A DNA stretch of 64,000 nt. It comes from Tribonema minus. Taxonomy: Eukaryota; Sar; Xanthophyceae; Tribonematales; Tribonemataceae. The position numbers were made by a program, and so were the translations under genes. The stretch spans positions 372,001 through 436,000 of the forward strand of contig JAFCMP010000543.1 of NCBI GenBank assembly GCA_017506865.1. Reading direction: 5' to 3'. The notes beneath the pieces are model-generated. The model was not told the origin of the DNA. It did no database searches and saw only the letters and a list, made by a program, of their open reading frames with translations. This document shows positions 1-13,000 of this stretch, piece by piece; the first letter of the stretch is position 1, and every line of letters starts with the position of its first letter.

Positions 1-68
1 TGTAACTGACCGGGGGCTCTTTTGTGTTGCACTTGTCATGTACTTGTGTGTTGTACCTGTGGCCGCAG

Positions 69-1048
69 AGGAGCACGGCGCTGTTTGAGCAGCTGCGAGG
101 CGACGCCACGGTGGACAACAAGCTTTACGGTGAGCTGAGTGCGATGGCAATTCCCCGCTTTGATCTCTGCTTAGATCTTGCAGCAGGGACCAACAACAGA
201 TGTGCACAAGAATACACACAGCTGCTTGACAGCACTTCTGACAGCAAGATTTGGGATGCGGTGCGTGCGCATGGCTTGCAGCATGTGCGTGCTTGTGGAT
301 CACGTGCCCAAAACCGCTGCACTCTTTCGCGTTCGTTCAGCATGCACTTACCCTAATTCTTGACCCTTGCCCTAATCCCGTTGCGAGCAGGCTTCCTGGA
401 CCCCAAGATGCAGCCCGTGCCCATCTATGCGGGCCCCGGCCTCAAGTCCAAGCCGACGGGTGAGCACTCGATGACTGTCTACAATGATGCTAATTTGCAG
501 CATAGTTTACCTCACACGAATGGGGAAGTACAGCAGCAGAGCCAGCTTGAGCGCTAAACGACCATAGACGACGCTGCCTGATGGCTGGCTCGCACAGTTG
601 AAGATTGGAAGGGCAAACAGCCCTCTAGCTCAAGCCATTGTCGGAGTCGGGTGGCGTTGCCACTGTGCAGGCAAGTCGATGGAACGTCACTCTCCTGCAT
701 TGAGAACCTCAAGTGCTGATGAGATGGACCACTTTTCTGCGCAGCGCCACATGTACAGCTCCAGGACTGGCAATCACTCTGGAACCGTACTCCGCTTGTA
801 TTTCTGCCCAACAACACAGTGCGCGTCATCACATGGGTGTGCCTGCCTTGAAGTTGCAGAGAGGACCAACCTGAGGTTACCGACACCTACTTACCCCCCC
901 CCCCCCCCACATTTCCCCAGGCGACTCGCTCACCCCCGGCTGCAAGGTCCAGGCCGCCATGCGCTTCCTGCCGTACGACCTCTCCGGCATGATGTTCATC
1001 AAGCTCGCCGACGGGCGCGGGTGGGTGCCCGTCAGGAGGAACCTCTGA
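69..1048 (+). CDS. 3' end of an unrecognised gene, C-terminal SH3-like segment
   Basis: Three exons, 69-129, 391-459 and 921-1048, join in phase (1 and 1) and end in TGA at 1046-1048; the gene starts before the window. All introns are GT-AG. The readable C-terminus is 86 residues and runs from RSTALFEQLRGD through GFLDPKMQPVPIYAGPG to DGRGWVPVRRNL. The end, a short beta-rich stretch with G-R-G-W-V-P, resembles the last strand of SH3-like or 'bacterial SH3' folds, but I do not recognise the family and assign no function. The second intron ends in a long C run (about 897-908), and the first ends with a CCCTAA-like tract just before the acceptor at 390, a pattern repeated across the window. Coding status is well supported by the three phase-compatible exons; identity is unknown. 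Confidence 0.6.
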
Positions 1049-2370
1049 GCGCTGCCGCAGCCCTCCCCCCTCCCAACGTACCCCATCGTCGCATAGACCA
1101 ATCAACACAGAGGACAGCAGAGCCCGGCTGCTTTCCGTCCCCTCTCTCCCCCCCCCCCCCCCCTTCAAACGAGCTGGGAGTCTGCTGGCTCAGGGCCCCC
1201 GCGCCTCTGTGCCCATAGTTTCCGCCACTGTTCCTTGAGGAGGGACCCCCGCCTGGGGGGGTTGCGATCACGGCTCAGCTGCAGTGCTGCCATGCGGGTC
1301 AGTGCGCCCCCTTCTCGCAGCCCCCCCCCCCCCCCCCCCCCCTTTGCCTTGCGGGAGTGAGCCGGTAGTACGGCCCCCCCGTCGCAGCCCCTGAGCGGTT
1401 TGCGCGCCCCCTCCAGGTGGCGCTGCGCTCAGGGCGCGGCGCCCGTGTGTTTTCCGTTGTGTGTTTTGGGGGCCGGTGAGTGTGTGGCAGAGGGGGGGAG
1501 GGGGGGCAGCGCTGCGCACAGCGGCGTCTGCTTCGACAGTCGTAATTACGCCCCCTTGCTCCCCCTGGCAGCACTGCCGGCTCTCGTTGTCCGCGCGCGA
1601 GTCTTACCGCTTCCACGCCGCCGCCGTCACACACACCACTGGACCGAATCCATGCCCTTTTCTTTGTGCGCGCGGGCGCGCGCGGGGGGCGACATGCCCC
1701 GCCGCTGCCTGCGCCGCTGCCCCCTTGCAGTTGTCTCTAAGATGTGCGCTTCTTCAGGTTCCATAGTGCGCGCGCGCGAGTGTTGTTCAGAGAGGTAATC
1801 GAGAGAGGAAACAAGAGGGGAGCGGCCGCTGCGGCAGACGTCTGCAGCGGCGGCGTTTTTTGGGCCGAGGGGGCATGCTGCCGCAGGGCAGCAGCGCTCG
1901 TCCGTGTGCCGCACAACTGTTTATTCGGGGGTACCCTACTTTTACAGCATGTAAGAGCACGGTCGGCGCTTGCTGGCACACGTGCGGGCCATCAGTGGAC
2001 ATGTCGTTTTCCGTGATAATACAAGCACCACGCCTCTCAACTTCAATTTTCTCCAGTTTCAACGATGATGTTGTCCAGTGTTTGCTGGCTTGAGCTGCAT
2101 GTTCGCCTGATTGCCTTTGAGGCCGTGTGGCCAACGCTTGTTGCTGGATGATGCACGGTGGCACTGTGTTTTGTGATGCTGTGCTGTCCCCACGCTTGCT
2201 GAGGGTTAGCTGAGCTTACCAAACCTCCACTGCATGCTGCAAATATATTCATGTGGTCTAGTATGCTGCAGTCAGTAGTGCTGCAAAGTATTGCTTGAAT
2301 TTGTACTACATCTACATGAAGCAGACACGTGAGGGCGGCATATCACGTGTGTGCTTCTCACACTTCAGCA

Positions 2371-2481
2371 GACTCCGCGCTGGGCGCGGAGGTCGAGGCC
2401 GACCTCGCAGCGCTGGCCAAGTACATGACGTTCCTGGAGGAGAAGAGGGCGATCGGCGGCGCTGCGCATGCGAGTGCGTGA
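2371..2481 (+). CDS. possible isolated terminal exon
   Basis: After a pyrimidine-rich stretch and a CAG at about 2366-2368, an open frame reads DSALGAEVEADLAALAKYM then TFLEEKRAIGG and stops at TGA 2479-2481. The composition (acidic, helical, GC-rich third positions) is like real exons in this window. No upstream exon could be tied to it: it lies after the stop of the gene at 1048 and before the start of the next gene at 3025. It could be an alternative last exon of the first gene, the end of a small gene between them, or chance. Confidence 0.3.
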   Translation, partial: DSALGAEVEADLAALAKYMTFLEEKRAIGGAAHASA

Positions 2482-3024
2482 GCGGCAGCGGCGGCGGCGG
2501 GGCCGCGCGCGCTGCGGATTTATGAAGGGGCGGAGGAGAGGAGGGGACTCGCGGCTTAGGCGGAAGGATTCAATCACAACACACACACGCCCGACACTCA
2601 CCGACTCAGCACTCATGTTTTGCGTGCGCTGTTGCGCTGTGTGTGTCGCTGCATGGTGCTTGCTATGCATTCGCTCGCGCCGCCGCGGCATGCGGTTCTT
2701 CTGCTGTGCTGCGCCTTGAGCACGTGTCCGTACTTCAAGTACTTGTATATGGATTCTCAGCAAGTGATCTGTGTGCGCACGTCATTGCATTGCCCTCGTG
2801 TACAGACGACGCGATATGCAAGCAAAGTCTCCTCGCGAGTGAAATGTCATGGCAGTAAATGCCCGTCTGGCTGCTCAGGATGATGCCAATACCAAAATCA
2901 TATGGTGTGCTTCATCCGGATATCCACACCGTCAACTGTGAGAGAGAGTGAGTAACGGCAACCAGTCAAACCAGGGTCCCAAGAAACGGGCGACAGTTCT
3001 CTCGCTGCGCGTACAAGTGTGAAG

Positions 3025-3989
3025 ATGGAAGGTGATCCTCATGACGAGGACATCGCAAATGCGCCTGGCTCCGTCATCAGCGATAATCACGCAGGTGACA
3101 TGAATGATGGAGCAGCTGAGGACACGGGTCGCGAAAGTGCAGAAGCAGATGCCCAAAGCAGTAGCGGGATCGACAACGAAGACGGAGCTGCAGGCTCAGG
3201 AGCTGCTGCGGGCACGCAAGTGGCTACTGATGGTGAGTGCCGTGGCTCAGCAGGCCGGCTCTAATCGCCGAAGTCGACAACGCCCTGTGAGCTTCGTTGC
3301 GAGTGCTGCTTGCGAAATCCCGGGCCAACATGTCGATCCTGCCAAGTGAAATAACCATTAAGGTTCCGATCTTATAAATAAACGAATAAGCAAGAACAGC
3401 GATAATATATGCGTGAAGTACCATGCTGAGAGGTGTATGTGACCATGAAGTACTGTGCTTAGCACTGTATGTGACCATGTGCTGACTTGAGTCATCCTGT
3501 GTTCGTGACATTTGCGAGCACAATGGATACTCTGCCATCTCCGCTGCTTGCGGAGAATAAGGACATGGCCTTCGATCACGACGTGGTGATGCGTTTTCAC
3601 AATGACTCGATGGGTAGAAAACTTTGATCGATCCTCGGCAGCATGCGCCAGCAGTAGGCACCCAAGTGGCGTTCCCACTCGCCCGGTCCGCACGGTGCTG
3701 CAGACACAGCCATGAACTCTCAAATCGCGCTTTGGTTAGGGTTAAGTTAGGGTAAAACTACAAGTCAGGGTTAGCATTAAGGTTAGAGTCTCTCAGCACC
3801 ACCTCCAATCTCACACGCAAAAAAACTGCATCGCCAGAGGGCGACGCCCCTGCAGCAGCAGCGAGCAGCGATGCCGCGCCGCGCGACGCCGACGACGCCA
3901 ACGCCGTAAACTCCATCAGAAGCGGGTCTGATCATGGCGACGAGGAGCGCGATGAAGGAGCGGAGGGCAGCGGCGGCGGCAGCGGTGGC

Positions 3990-4082
<93 letters not shown>

Positions 4083-7000
4083 AGAACGGCGGCGTTTCCG
4101 CAGGAGTCCATGGGGGAGGAGGGGGACGAGGAGGGGGGGTATGGTGATGGCGACGATGGCGAGGAGGGGATGGAGGAGGACGTGTACGCGCCCGTGTGCC
4201 AGAGCCTGCTCGACAGGCTGAATGAGGTGAGGGCCTAGCCCCTGGTCTTGAGGTAGGGCTCGATTCGGGGGTACCCGCAGGACCACGCACCATGTGCTGC
4301 GCATTGCGCAATGCCGACATTTGTTGATTTCCAAGTAGCTCGACGCTCTCCGCTCAGCCCCGATGCAGGCACGCTCCTTCTCGCATTGACGCAACACCGC
4401 GTGTCTTATCTGAACCGATGCGACGCCGGTGCAGCACGCTGATTGCGCGCTCGTACGTTCACCTCCTCGCGGCGACTGTGATGCGACTGGGTGCTGTGTC
4501 GTGTGGCCTGCACCGACATGGTGTGTGCCTGCGCGCGTTGCACGACTGTAGGCAACACTGCTGACCCTTGTTACCTCTAGCGAATTCAGTCGGGCTGCTG
4601 CAACTCTAAGACACCTCTGCCCGCCATGAACCTGGGGGCGCAACGGGCTTGCAAGGCGACATGTTGCTTGCGCCCTGACCGCTCTTCATTCTCACCGTCC
4701 CCCCATCAGCACCTCTGAACTTCAATGCCTGTACTGCGGTCTGAACTTCGAACGCCACTTTTTGTCACAATCGCACATCTGCTAGTTTCGTCATTTGCTA
4801 TCATCAATATCGTTACTAGACTACTTCGTCCTTTTCCTGGAGTCTTGTTCTTGAGGTGCTGCAATGGGCCCCTTAGGGTTAGGGTTAGGGTTTAGAATTA
4901 GCTTTAGGGTTAGGATTAGGGTTAGGGTTAGTTCTGAAGCACCTCAAAACGTTGGAAGCGTGTATACCCTCTTCCCAAACAGTGTACCTATGAATGCATA
5001 CGTACTGCACCTGACGCCAGGTATGCTTTCTTCTCAATGTATACAACTGCATATGTACTGCAACTGTTACGTGCCCCCGCAGGCGCGCCAGATGGAGGGG
5101 CTCGCGCCGCTGGAGTACGACGACGCGCTGGCAGAGGCAGCCGCGGCACACTGCAGGTATGAATTCTGCAATGCTGCACATACCTACCTACCTACAGGAG
5201 GTATGCATGTATTCTGCACCGCTGGAGTACGACGACGCGCTGGTGGAGGCGGCTGCGGCACACTGCAGGTATGCATGCGTGTTGCGCATTGCACGTACCT
5301 ACGTACCTACAGGCGGTATGCACGCATTCTGCGCTACCGGAGTACGACGACACGCTGGCGGAGGCGGCCGCGGCGCACTGCAGGTAGGCATGTATTCTGC
5401 ACCTTGCGTGTACCTACGTACCTACAGGCGCTGGCGTACGACGACGCGCTGGCGGAGGCAGCCGCGGCACACTGCAGGTAGGCATGTATACTGCCCCTTG
5501 CATGTACGAACGTGCTTACAGACGAGGTATCCATGCATTCTGCGCTGCGGTTCAGCGAGCCACGCCAGCCGCGACGGGCATACTATCAGTACGTGCGGAC
5601 GCTGCCATTTGCCGCCCCCAAGTGCTACAAACCTGCGCGCCATCCACAAGCGCGCGTTGTGTCGCTGACCGTGACCGCACGCGCCGCGGGGACATGGTGG
5701 ACGGCGGCTTGGTGAGCCGCGTCGGCCGCGACAGGCGCACGGGCATTGCCTTTTGCACCTCCCATTTCAAACTGTTTAGTAGACGCATGCGCGCCTCCCA
5801 CAAGCGCACGTTCACATCGGGCCGCAGGGACATGGTGGACGGCGGTTTCGTGAGCCACGTCGGCCGCGACGGGCGGAAGCCCTACCAGCGCTACTGCGAC
5901 AGCGCCGCCGGCTGCCACGTGGCGGAGGTGCTCACCGGCGGCGAGGCGCGCGCGGAGTCGGCGCCGGAGGTGCGTCATCACCACTCGAAGTTTTTAACTT
6001 AGGTCAAGGTGTGTGATGAAACAGTGGTATTGGGCTTTTGTGGCATGTAGCTGCCATAGTCTCTTCAACGTCATGCGTACGTGCACATATTCTAATGCGG
6101 GGCGCATCTGGTTCAACATTTTTTTACAAATTCATCATTGACTGCAGCAACCGATAGCCTCACCGCCTAGATTCCGCTCTGAACTGTAATTGTTCCCCTC
6201 TAGCTCTTGTGTCCTGACGTGCAATTATAACTTGTCACCCCCCCCCCCCCCCTCCCCTCTTCCGTCGCCTCTGCCCCAGGCCATCCAAGTGCTCGTTGGC
6301 GCACTCGCTGAGAGCCTTGAAGAGCAGCCGGGGGGGTACGACCGGCAGCAGCTGCTGCACCGGTGAGTTGAAGTTGCTGTGCCGCATGCTGCGCTGAACT
6401 TCATCTGAACTGTGATGAACTTCTCCTGAACTGTGAGCCAGCCGCTCACGCCGGTGAATGAACGTTTGAGGAGGTAACCACTTACTTTGGACGTATACGG
6501 TACGTACACGGCGTGGGCGAGAGAGTTGCGGTGCCGCACGGCGCATCGGCCCTCTCCTGAACTTTGCGTCACACGCTCGCGCTGATGACATGAGACTGTG
6601 ATAAGGTGTTTAAACGAGTCTTGTTCTTGCCATCTGACGGCGGTGCTGCGTCAGTGATGCCGTACATGGAGCGAACGTGGCAAGGAATTAGGGTTAAAGT
6701 TAGGATTAGGGCTGACCCTAATCTAACCCTTGACCTTCACCCAAAGGTGCGCTGCGCCCTCATTGCCTCCAACCCTAACCCTACTGTGGGCTCAGGCTTA
6801 TGAGCACCACGCAGTGACGTCACAACACATGAGAAACCCCTCAAAATGTGCAGATACGATGGTGGAGCGTCTCACATGAACTTGTGGCGCCGCGTCGCCT
6901 CCCCCTGCCACCGCGCCGCGGCAGCGAGCACGCGCACGTCGGCATCGGCGTCGCCGTGGATACTATTGTGGAGCGTCTCACATGAAGTTGTGGCGCTGAG

Positions 7001-10000
7001 CCGTGCCGCCTCTCCCTGCAACCGCGTGCGCACCGCAACAGCGAGCACACGCACGTCGGCATTGGCGTCGCCATGGACGGCAGCACCGAGCAGTGGCATC
7101 AGGCACAGCACGCGTAGGAGTCACCATGCAGAATGTGCAGATGCAAAAATGATGGAGCGTCTCACATGAAGTTGCGCTTCCCCCCAGCAATCGCGTGCGC
7201 GCCGCGGCAGCGAGCACACGCACGTCGGCATCAGCGTCGCCGTAAATACAATTGTGGAGCGTCTCACATAAAGTTCTGCCGCTGCGCCGCGCCGCCTCCC
7301 CCCCCGCCACCGCGCCGCGGCAGCGAGCACACGCACGTCGGCATCGGCGTCGCCATGGACGGCGGCGCGCTGCGCTGCGCGCACGTCCTGTGCACGCGCC
7401 TGGTCGAGCTCGACGCGCTGCCGACCGCGCTCCCCGCCCCTGCCGCCGCCGCCGCCGCCGCTGCTGAAGCTGCCGACAGCGGCAGCAGCGGCGGCAGCGG
7501 CGGGGGCGGCGGCGGCAGCGGTGGCAGCGGCGGCGGCGGCGGCGGCGGCGACGGCGGCGACGGCGGCGACGGCGGCGACGACAAAGATGGTCATCGATTG
7601 ACGGGCAGGGTTCTTGCGCAGGAGCTGGGGCCGCTGGCGTGCCTGGTGTTCCGAGATGCGTGCCCTGCGCGCATCGGCGTGGAGGACATCGCGGACCGCT
7701 TCCCGCCGCACGTCCACGCGTTTGCCGAGGAGCAGGTATGTATGTAGGGCGTAGATTTCGGGGGATATGGCGTAGGGGGGGCACGGGGAAGATGTGGGGG
7801 TGTAGCGTTTGCCGGTGAGCGGGTATGTATGGGTAGATCTGGGGGGGGGCACGGCGGGGGGGGATGGGGAGGGAGTGGGGGGGTGGGTTGGGGGTGGCGG
7901 GGGGGGGGGGGGGGGGGGGCGCTGCACGGTGGTGTGCGGTGGGGGGGGGGGTACGAGCCGCGGGTGCTAGACGCAGGGGTTTGACTGCCCCCATACACAT
8001 GAATGTCTGCAGGAGCACGTGCTGAGCCGGGGTTGGCCAAACGTGCAAGAATGAAATGAGGCGGTGGATTCAAGTCGAACGTTGGAGTGGAGCATGGCGG
8101 CGGTATGGGGCGCTTGGGCGCGGCGCGCATGACACTACGACGCCTGCTCTCTGCAGCACGCTGCGCGCATGTACGAATGAACGCGGGGGGGGGGGTAGGC
8201 GCGTGTTCGCTGAATTGCTTCCGAACCCCAGCCCCAGTGCTCACCACCACAGTCACCCATGTCGCGCTCCAGAGAGCAGCGAGTGCCGCTCACCGCCGTC
8301 ACCGCTCACCGCCTCTCTCGCTCGCCTACCGCCGCCATCCCGCTCCGCAGGTAGCGGTCGTCTGGCCCTGGGAGATCACTTTTGACAAAGAGACCGGCGC
8401 ATTCTCCGTGCCGCTGCCGCGCGACCCGCGCGCCGCCGCAGCCGCTGCGGACGCCGCCGCCGCCGCCGCCGACGCTGCGCGCGGCGCCTGCTACCGCCTG
8501 CAGTTGCTGCTGCGTGGCGATGTCGCCACGATACCGTACGCGGCGGCGGCGCCCGAGTTTGAGCTGCCGGGGCCCGGGGCGATTGCGGCGACGGCGGTGG
8601 CGGTCGTGCGCGAGCCGACGCGGCGCGCTTCCAGGTATGTATGTATGTAATGCTGGTGACACTGCACACACCGGCGTGCGCATGTCGTGTTCCCCGGCCC
8701 GCTGCGCACCGGCATGACGAGCCCGGGAGCTCTTGCATGCCATGAGAATGACCTGAGAGTGGATCTGTGTGTGCTTCCAGGCGACGTTTGCTACATTGAT
8801 GTGCGAGACAGGTGGTCGACAGCCCTCGGGAGCGTCATCACAACTTCAACTGATTCTGATCGAGGAGCGCTGCTGCTGCCAAATGTTGCTTTTGCGTGTG
8901 CTGCAGGACCGGCTCTGTGGGAGCCGCGGCCCCCATGAAGACCGCTGCCAGTGCAGAGGTGAGGCACCTGAGTGCACGTCCGGTATTGATGATTGCGATG
9001 ATACCCCGATCGTGTTTTACGAGTATTTCACTCGACGGTACGCCCTTCGATGTTGCCAGACTACAGGGAAGGCCGGTGGTCTGGTGCAAGGTTAGGGTTA
9101 GCCTAACCCTAACCCTAACCCTGCACCGGATGAAGTGCGCGTGCATTCTTCCCCACCTCCCCTCCAAAACAGCGTCCACCAGCTCAGGTGCCAGTCGGTG
9201 ACGCTCACACACTTGAACGTCCCCTCTCAGCTCCCTGCGCTCTCGCCACCGAAAACAGAGACTCACATCCTGATATACTCCCCTATTCTCTACTGCCTCA
9301 CACATCTGCGCGCTCCCGCCGCGCCGCCGCTGCCGCCGCAGTGGGAGGACGACGGCGCGGACGCCGCCGCCGCCGCCGACGCCGACGCCGCCGCCACGCC
9401 CGAGGAGCGCCACGCGCTGCAGATGGCGGCGGCGGCAGCGCTCGACCAGGACGCGCTGCCGCTGGCGCGCGTCGCCGTCGTGCGCCGCCGCGGCGCGCTG
9501 CCGCTGGGCGAGCCCGGCCTTGAGCAGAAGGTGACTCTCCCACTCCGTTGCCTGAGCAGGCGACTCTCCGCTGTTGAAGTTGAAGTGAAGCAGGTGACTC
9601 TCGACTTTTGACCGCCGTGGCGCGTGCTGCTGCTGGGCGAGCCCGGCCTCGAGCAGAAGGTGAAGCTCTCTCCGCTGGTGAAGTGTAGGTGACACTCCAC
9701 TGTTGAACGGTGGTGCGCAATGCCGTCGTGCGCCGCCGCGGCGCGCTGCCGCTGGGCAAGCCCGGCCTCGAGCAGAAGGTGACTCTCCGCTGAAGTTGAA
9801 GTGAAGTAGGTGACTCTTCACTGTTGCACGCTGGCGCGCCGCCGTCGTTCGCCGCCGCGGCGCGCAGCCGCTGGGCGCCAGCTGAGGGGCAATCCCCGCT
9901 TCTGTCGACATGCACACGCGCTTTTCCCAAAATTTCAGGACTGTTGCACTCGACGCGTCATACAACGTCGCGCGACATACGTCAGTGCGAGCGGTACATC

Positions 10001-13000
10001 TGAGATGATGGGGACATGTCCGGAGTTCACATGCTCGCTGCCGCAGGCGCCGTGTGTGACGCTCAACTGGTACTTCCGGAGCGCCGTCCTCGTCCGGATG
10101 CTGTTGGAATCCTGCAATGCCTCGAGCACCTGTCGCTGGCTGCACGGTACGCGCCTGCTGCTGAAGCTTCGCCCTCATCATAACCCTCAACTGTCATTCT
10201 GACCCTAACACTAATCCTGAGCCCCCCCCCCCTCCCATTTGCGCCCCCGCTTCAGCTGTTCATCCCGCCGGAGCGCACAGAGGGCATGACAGCGCTCAAC
10301 CTGACGGTCCAGTATGCGCGTGTCTCGTCGGAGCGGCTCGCTGCTGTCGACACGGAGGTGAGCAGGCATTACTCTGTTCATGAATGCCTGCCCGCAAATC
10401 ATGAATATGAATTGTGGGGAGGGCACATCAGCGACTTACTCACTCGTTCACTTTCTCAGTTGCTCCTTTGTTCATCTCTGTTCGTCGCCTCACTCTCACG
10501 CACTCGCCACCACCAACCCCCAACCATAACCCTACCTCTAACCCTACTCCTAACCCTAACCCCCCCAACTTCGAACCCGCAGGGACCGCCCAAAAATCAC
10601 TACTAGTAGAACATCCCAGCCCTACCCCTTTCTCCAACCCTACTCTCAACCCCAACCCCAACTTCGACCCGCAGGAACCGCCCGCACAAATACTAGTAGA
10701 ATGTCCCAACGTTAAAACCCCTACCTCTGATCCAACTCCGAACCCTACCCCCCCCAACTCCGAACCTGCAGGGATCGCCCGAACCACTACTAGCAGAACG
10801 TCCCAACCCTAACCCTACCTCCAACTCTGACGCTTACCCCAATCCTAACTCTCAATTCTGACCCGCAGGGACCGCCCGAAGTTGTGACGGGGGCGACGTT
10901 CCTGCACGTACCCCCCCTCACTGAGCCATGCCCACCCCCCGGCTACACCATCATCGGCCCCGACCTGGCCTCCGCAGACGACGATGACACCGCCGCCGAT
11001 GCCGCTGCTGAACATGCGGAAACGGCAGAGAGCCCCCCCGCATCCCCCCTCCCAGCTGAGCGTTGTGACACGCTCGAGGCCGAGAGAGGAGGGGGGGGCG
11101 AGACTGCAGCGGAGGGCGCGGGGGCAAAGGAGGGGGGGGATGGGGGGGCGGAGGAGGAGGGGGAGGGGGGGGACACGGGGGGCAGCGGGGAGGGTGCCGA
11201 GGGGGAGAGCAGTGAGGGCGGGGGCGACGCGGCGGGGGAGGGGGGCGGTGATACGAGCGCTGCTGCCGATGATGGTGATGGCGGTGATGGTGCTGCTGCT
11301 GCGGAGCCGGCGAAGGCGCGCGGCGAGCGCGTGTTCCTGTGCGTGCGGCTGGAGCTGCTGGGCGAGGGCGTGGTGCCGCTCACGGACCTCGCGGTGAGCG
11401 CTGGCGCAGATGTGGCACCAGCCCTACTTGCGTGTGCTAGCCCTAGGTTGTGCCTTTTGTGCTGATGATCTTGATGCTATTATACCTGTCCCCGACAGGG
11501 TGGTGCCGCATGTCGCCCTAGGAGATTCAACGCGACCTGCGCGCTTAGAATGGCTACTTCAAGTGTTGCTGCATCTTCAAGTGGACGCTTAACTGCGGCA
11601 CGGCCCAAGGCATTGCATCTCTCAGAAATATGGCCCGCGGCGCAGCTACACCTCTTACTGTCACCTAGTTGTGAATGATCGTGGTGCGTGGAGAGATGCA
11701 TTCCTGACAGCCCTTGCCTAACCCTAACCCTAACCCTACCCTAAACCTAACCCTAAACCCTAACCCTAACCCTAGCCCTAAGATGTAGCGCCAGGTGAAG
11801 TTGCATGCGCGCACGGTACAAACGCCTGCAGCGGCGTCGCACATTCTGGACTGCATCAGGGTGCTACCAGCTAATAAGGCTGACACTGAGAGCGGGGTGT
11901 GACGTGGAGTAGTGGCCTGGGCACTTGAAGTCTGCACGTTGTGGCTCAGGCTTGCAGATGGTAGCGCACACTGGTTGCCCGTGTCTGCAGCGATGCTCAG
12001 CAGTCTGCTGAAGTGATGACATCAGGTCATCCGTAGTGCTGGGCCTGAACAAAGCATGCCCTTTCTCTGCTTGCGTGCGCAGCAGCAGCAGTGCTCTCGT
12101 TGTCCTCTACTCCTGATCGATGATGATTCACAGCAATTACTCTCCACATGCCTCCGCATGCTGCTGCCTTCTTGAACAGCGTGTGACTCTCCCCCCTTTG
12201 CTGCGATCGCGCAGATCGCGTACGGGAGCGAGCGCTTCGACATGCACATACCTGCTACTTCAACATGCACATTACATGCTAAAACTGCGCGTGTAACTCT
12301 CCTCGTCTGCTGCAAATCGCCCAGATCGTGTACGGCAGTGAGCGCTTCGACATGCGCATACATGCTACTTCAACATGCACATTACATGCTAAAACTGCAC
12401 GTGTGACTCTCCTCAACTTCTGCGATCGCGCAGATTGTGTACGGCAGTGAGCGCTTTGACATGCGCTACGGCTACGAAACGGAGGCCGCGCCGGCGGCGG
12501 TGGCGCGCCTGCTCGGCGCGCAGGTGCTGCTGTGCACCAAACGCGCCGACGCGTCGCGGCAGGTATGTACGCTTCGAGCGCAAAGGGTAGGTATACGCCT
12601 TCAATTCTGGGTGGCAAGGGGTAATGTAGGCTCAGCATATCATGTCAGGTGCGTGGGCACCTGCGCGCCGGCGCGTTGAGTGGACGCTTTGGAGTACAGA
12701 GGGATATGTATGTGAGCGCAGCAGCGCAACGCGCAGATGCTGCTGTGCACCAAGCGCGCCGACGCGTCGCGGCAGGTATGTATGTACGCTTCAAGTGCCG
12801 GGGGGGGGGGGGGGGGGGGTATTTCTCCGTTTCTGGGGGGCAAGGGTGTGTAAGCTCACTGCGCTTGCTTCTCCTTTCCTGGGTGGCAAGGGTACAGGGT
12901 GCAGGTATGAATTTTTTTTGTATAGGGTCACCGTATCGCGCGTGTTGTGCACAGGAGCAAAGCCTACGCGGTTGATTCAGGTAAGCTGTGGGGCACAGCA

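Larger units (their letters stand above)
3838..7735 (+). other. exons encoding the CAP/SCP (PF00188-type) domain
   Basis: Exons 2-6 of the fusion gene. Joined, they read LLDRLNEARQMEGLAPLEYD, then DALAEAAAAHCRDMVDGGFV, then SHVGRDGRKPYQRY, later VAEVLTGGEA and AIQVLVGALAESL, and finally EHTHVGIGVAMDGGALRCAH. This is the order expected for a CAP/SCP domain of the bacterial and algal type: the LL-N-AR helix, the L-x-W/Y-D-x-L-A-AA-A helix, the GGF-SH-G-DGR-P-R segment, the G-E-LT block and the terminal THVGIGVA strand. Such domains are usually extracellular or luminal, yet no signal peptide is visible; exon 1 is acidic and hydrophilic. That is unusual, and it fits an intracellular (axonemal) role if the fusion is real. 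Exon 2 also holds an Asp/Glu-rich linker and about 30 consecutive GGC codons (polyglycine). Confidence 0.72.
10256..12562 (+). other. exons encoding a putative MABP-like beta-prism segment
   Basis: Exons 10-12. The readable blocks are LFIPPERTEGMTALNLTVQY; PLTEPCPPPGYTIIGPDL; ERVFLCVRLELLGEGVVPLT running into DLAIVYGSERFDMRYGYE; and LLGAQVLLCTKRADA. Two repeats of the form (P-L-T-D/E ... P-x-GY-x-x-I/T ... V-F/L-L-C-x-R/K-R) resemble the MABP beta-prism fold, where 'ITDI ... GY ... DLN ... LCYKR' subrepeats occur. MABP domains in known proteins bind membranes or act in DENN and MVB12 proteins. A roughly 110-residue Gly/Glu/Ala-rich insert, with no visible motif, interrupts the first repeat in exon 11. 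The assignment rests on pattern only and is tentative. Confidence 0.35.

Noticed and set aside
3783-4643. Long minus-strand open frame rich in alanine
   Set aside because: It is the antisense of the polyglycine exon; the GGC run keeps several frames open without coding meaning.
8781-8906. Possible exon after ttccag at 8780 (reading GDVCYIDVRDRWSTALGS)
   Set aside because: It meets a stop immediately in the phase required by the preceding exon, whereas the acceptor at 8906 joins in phase.
9939-9980. Short exon reading TVALDASYNVAR
   Set aside because: It needs phase 2 entry while exon 9 ends in phase 0; a similar degraded stretch at about 9013-9060 suggests that both are remnants.
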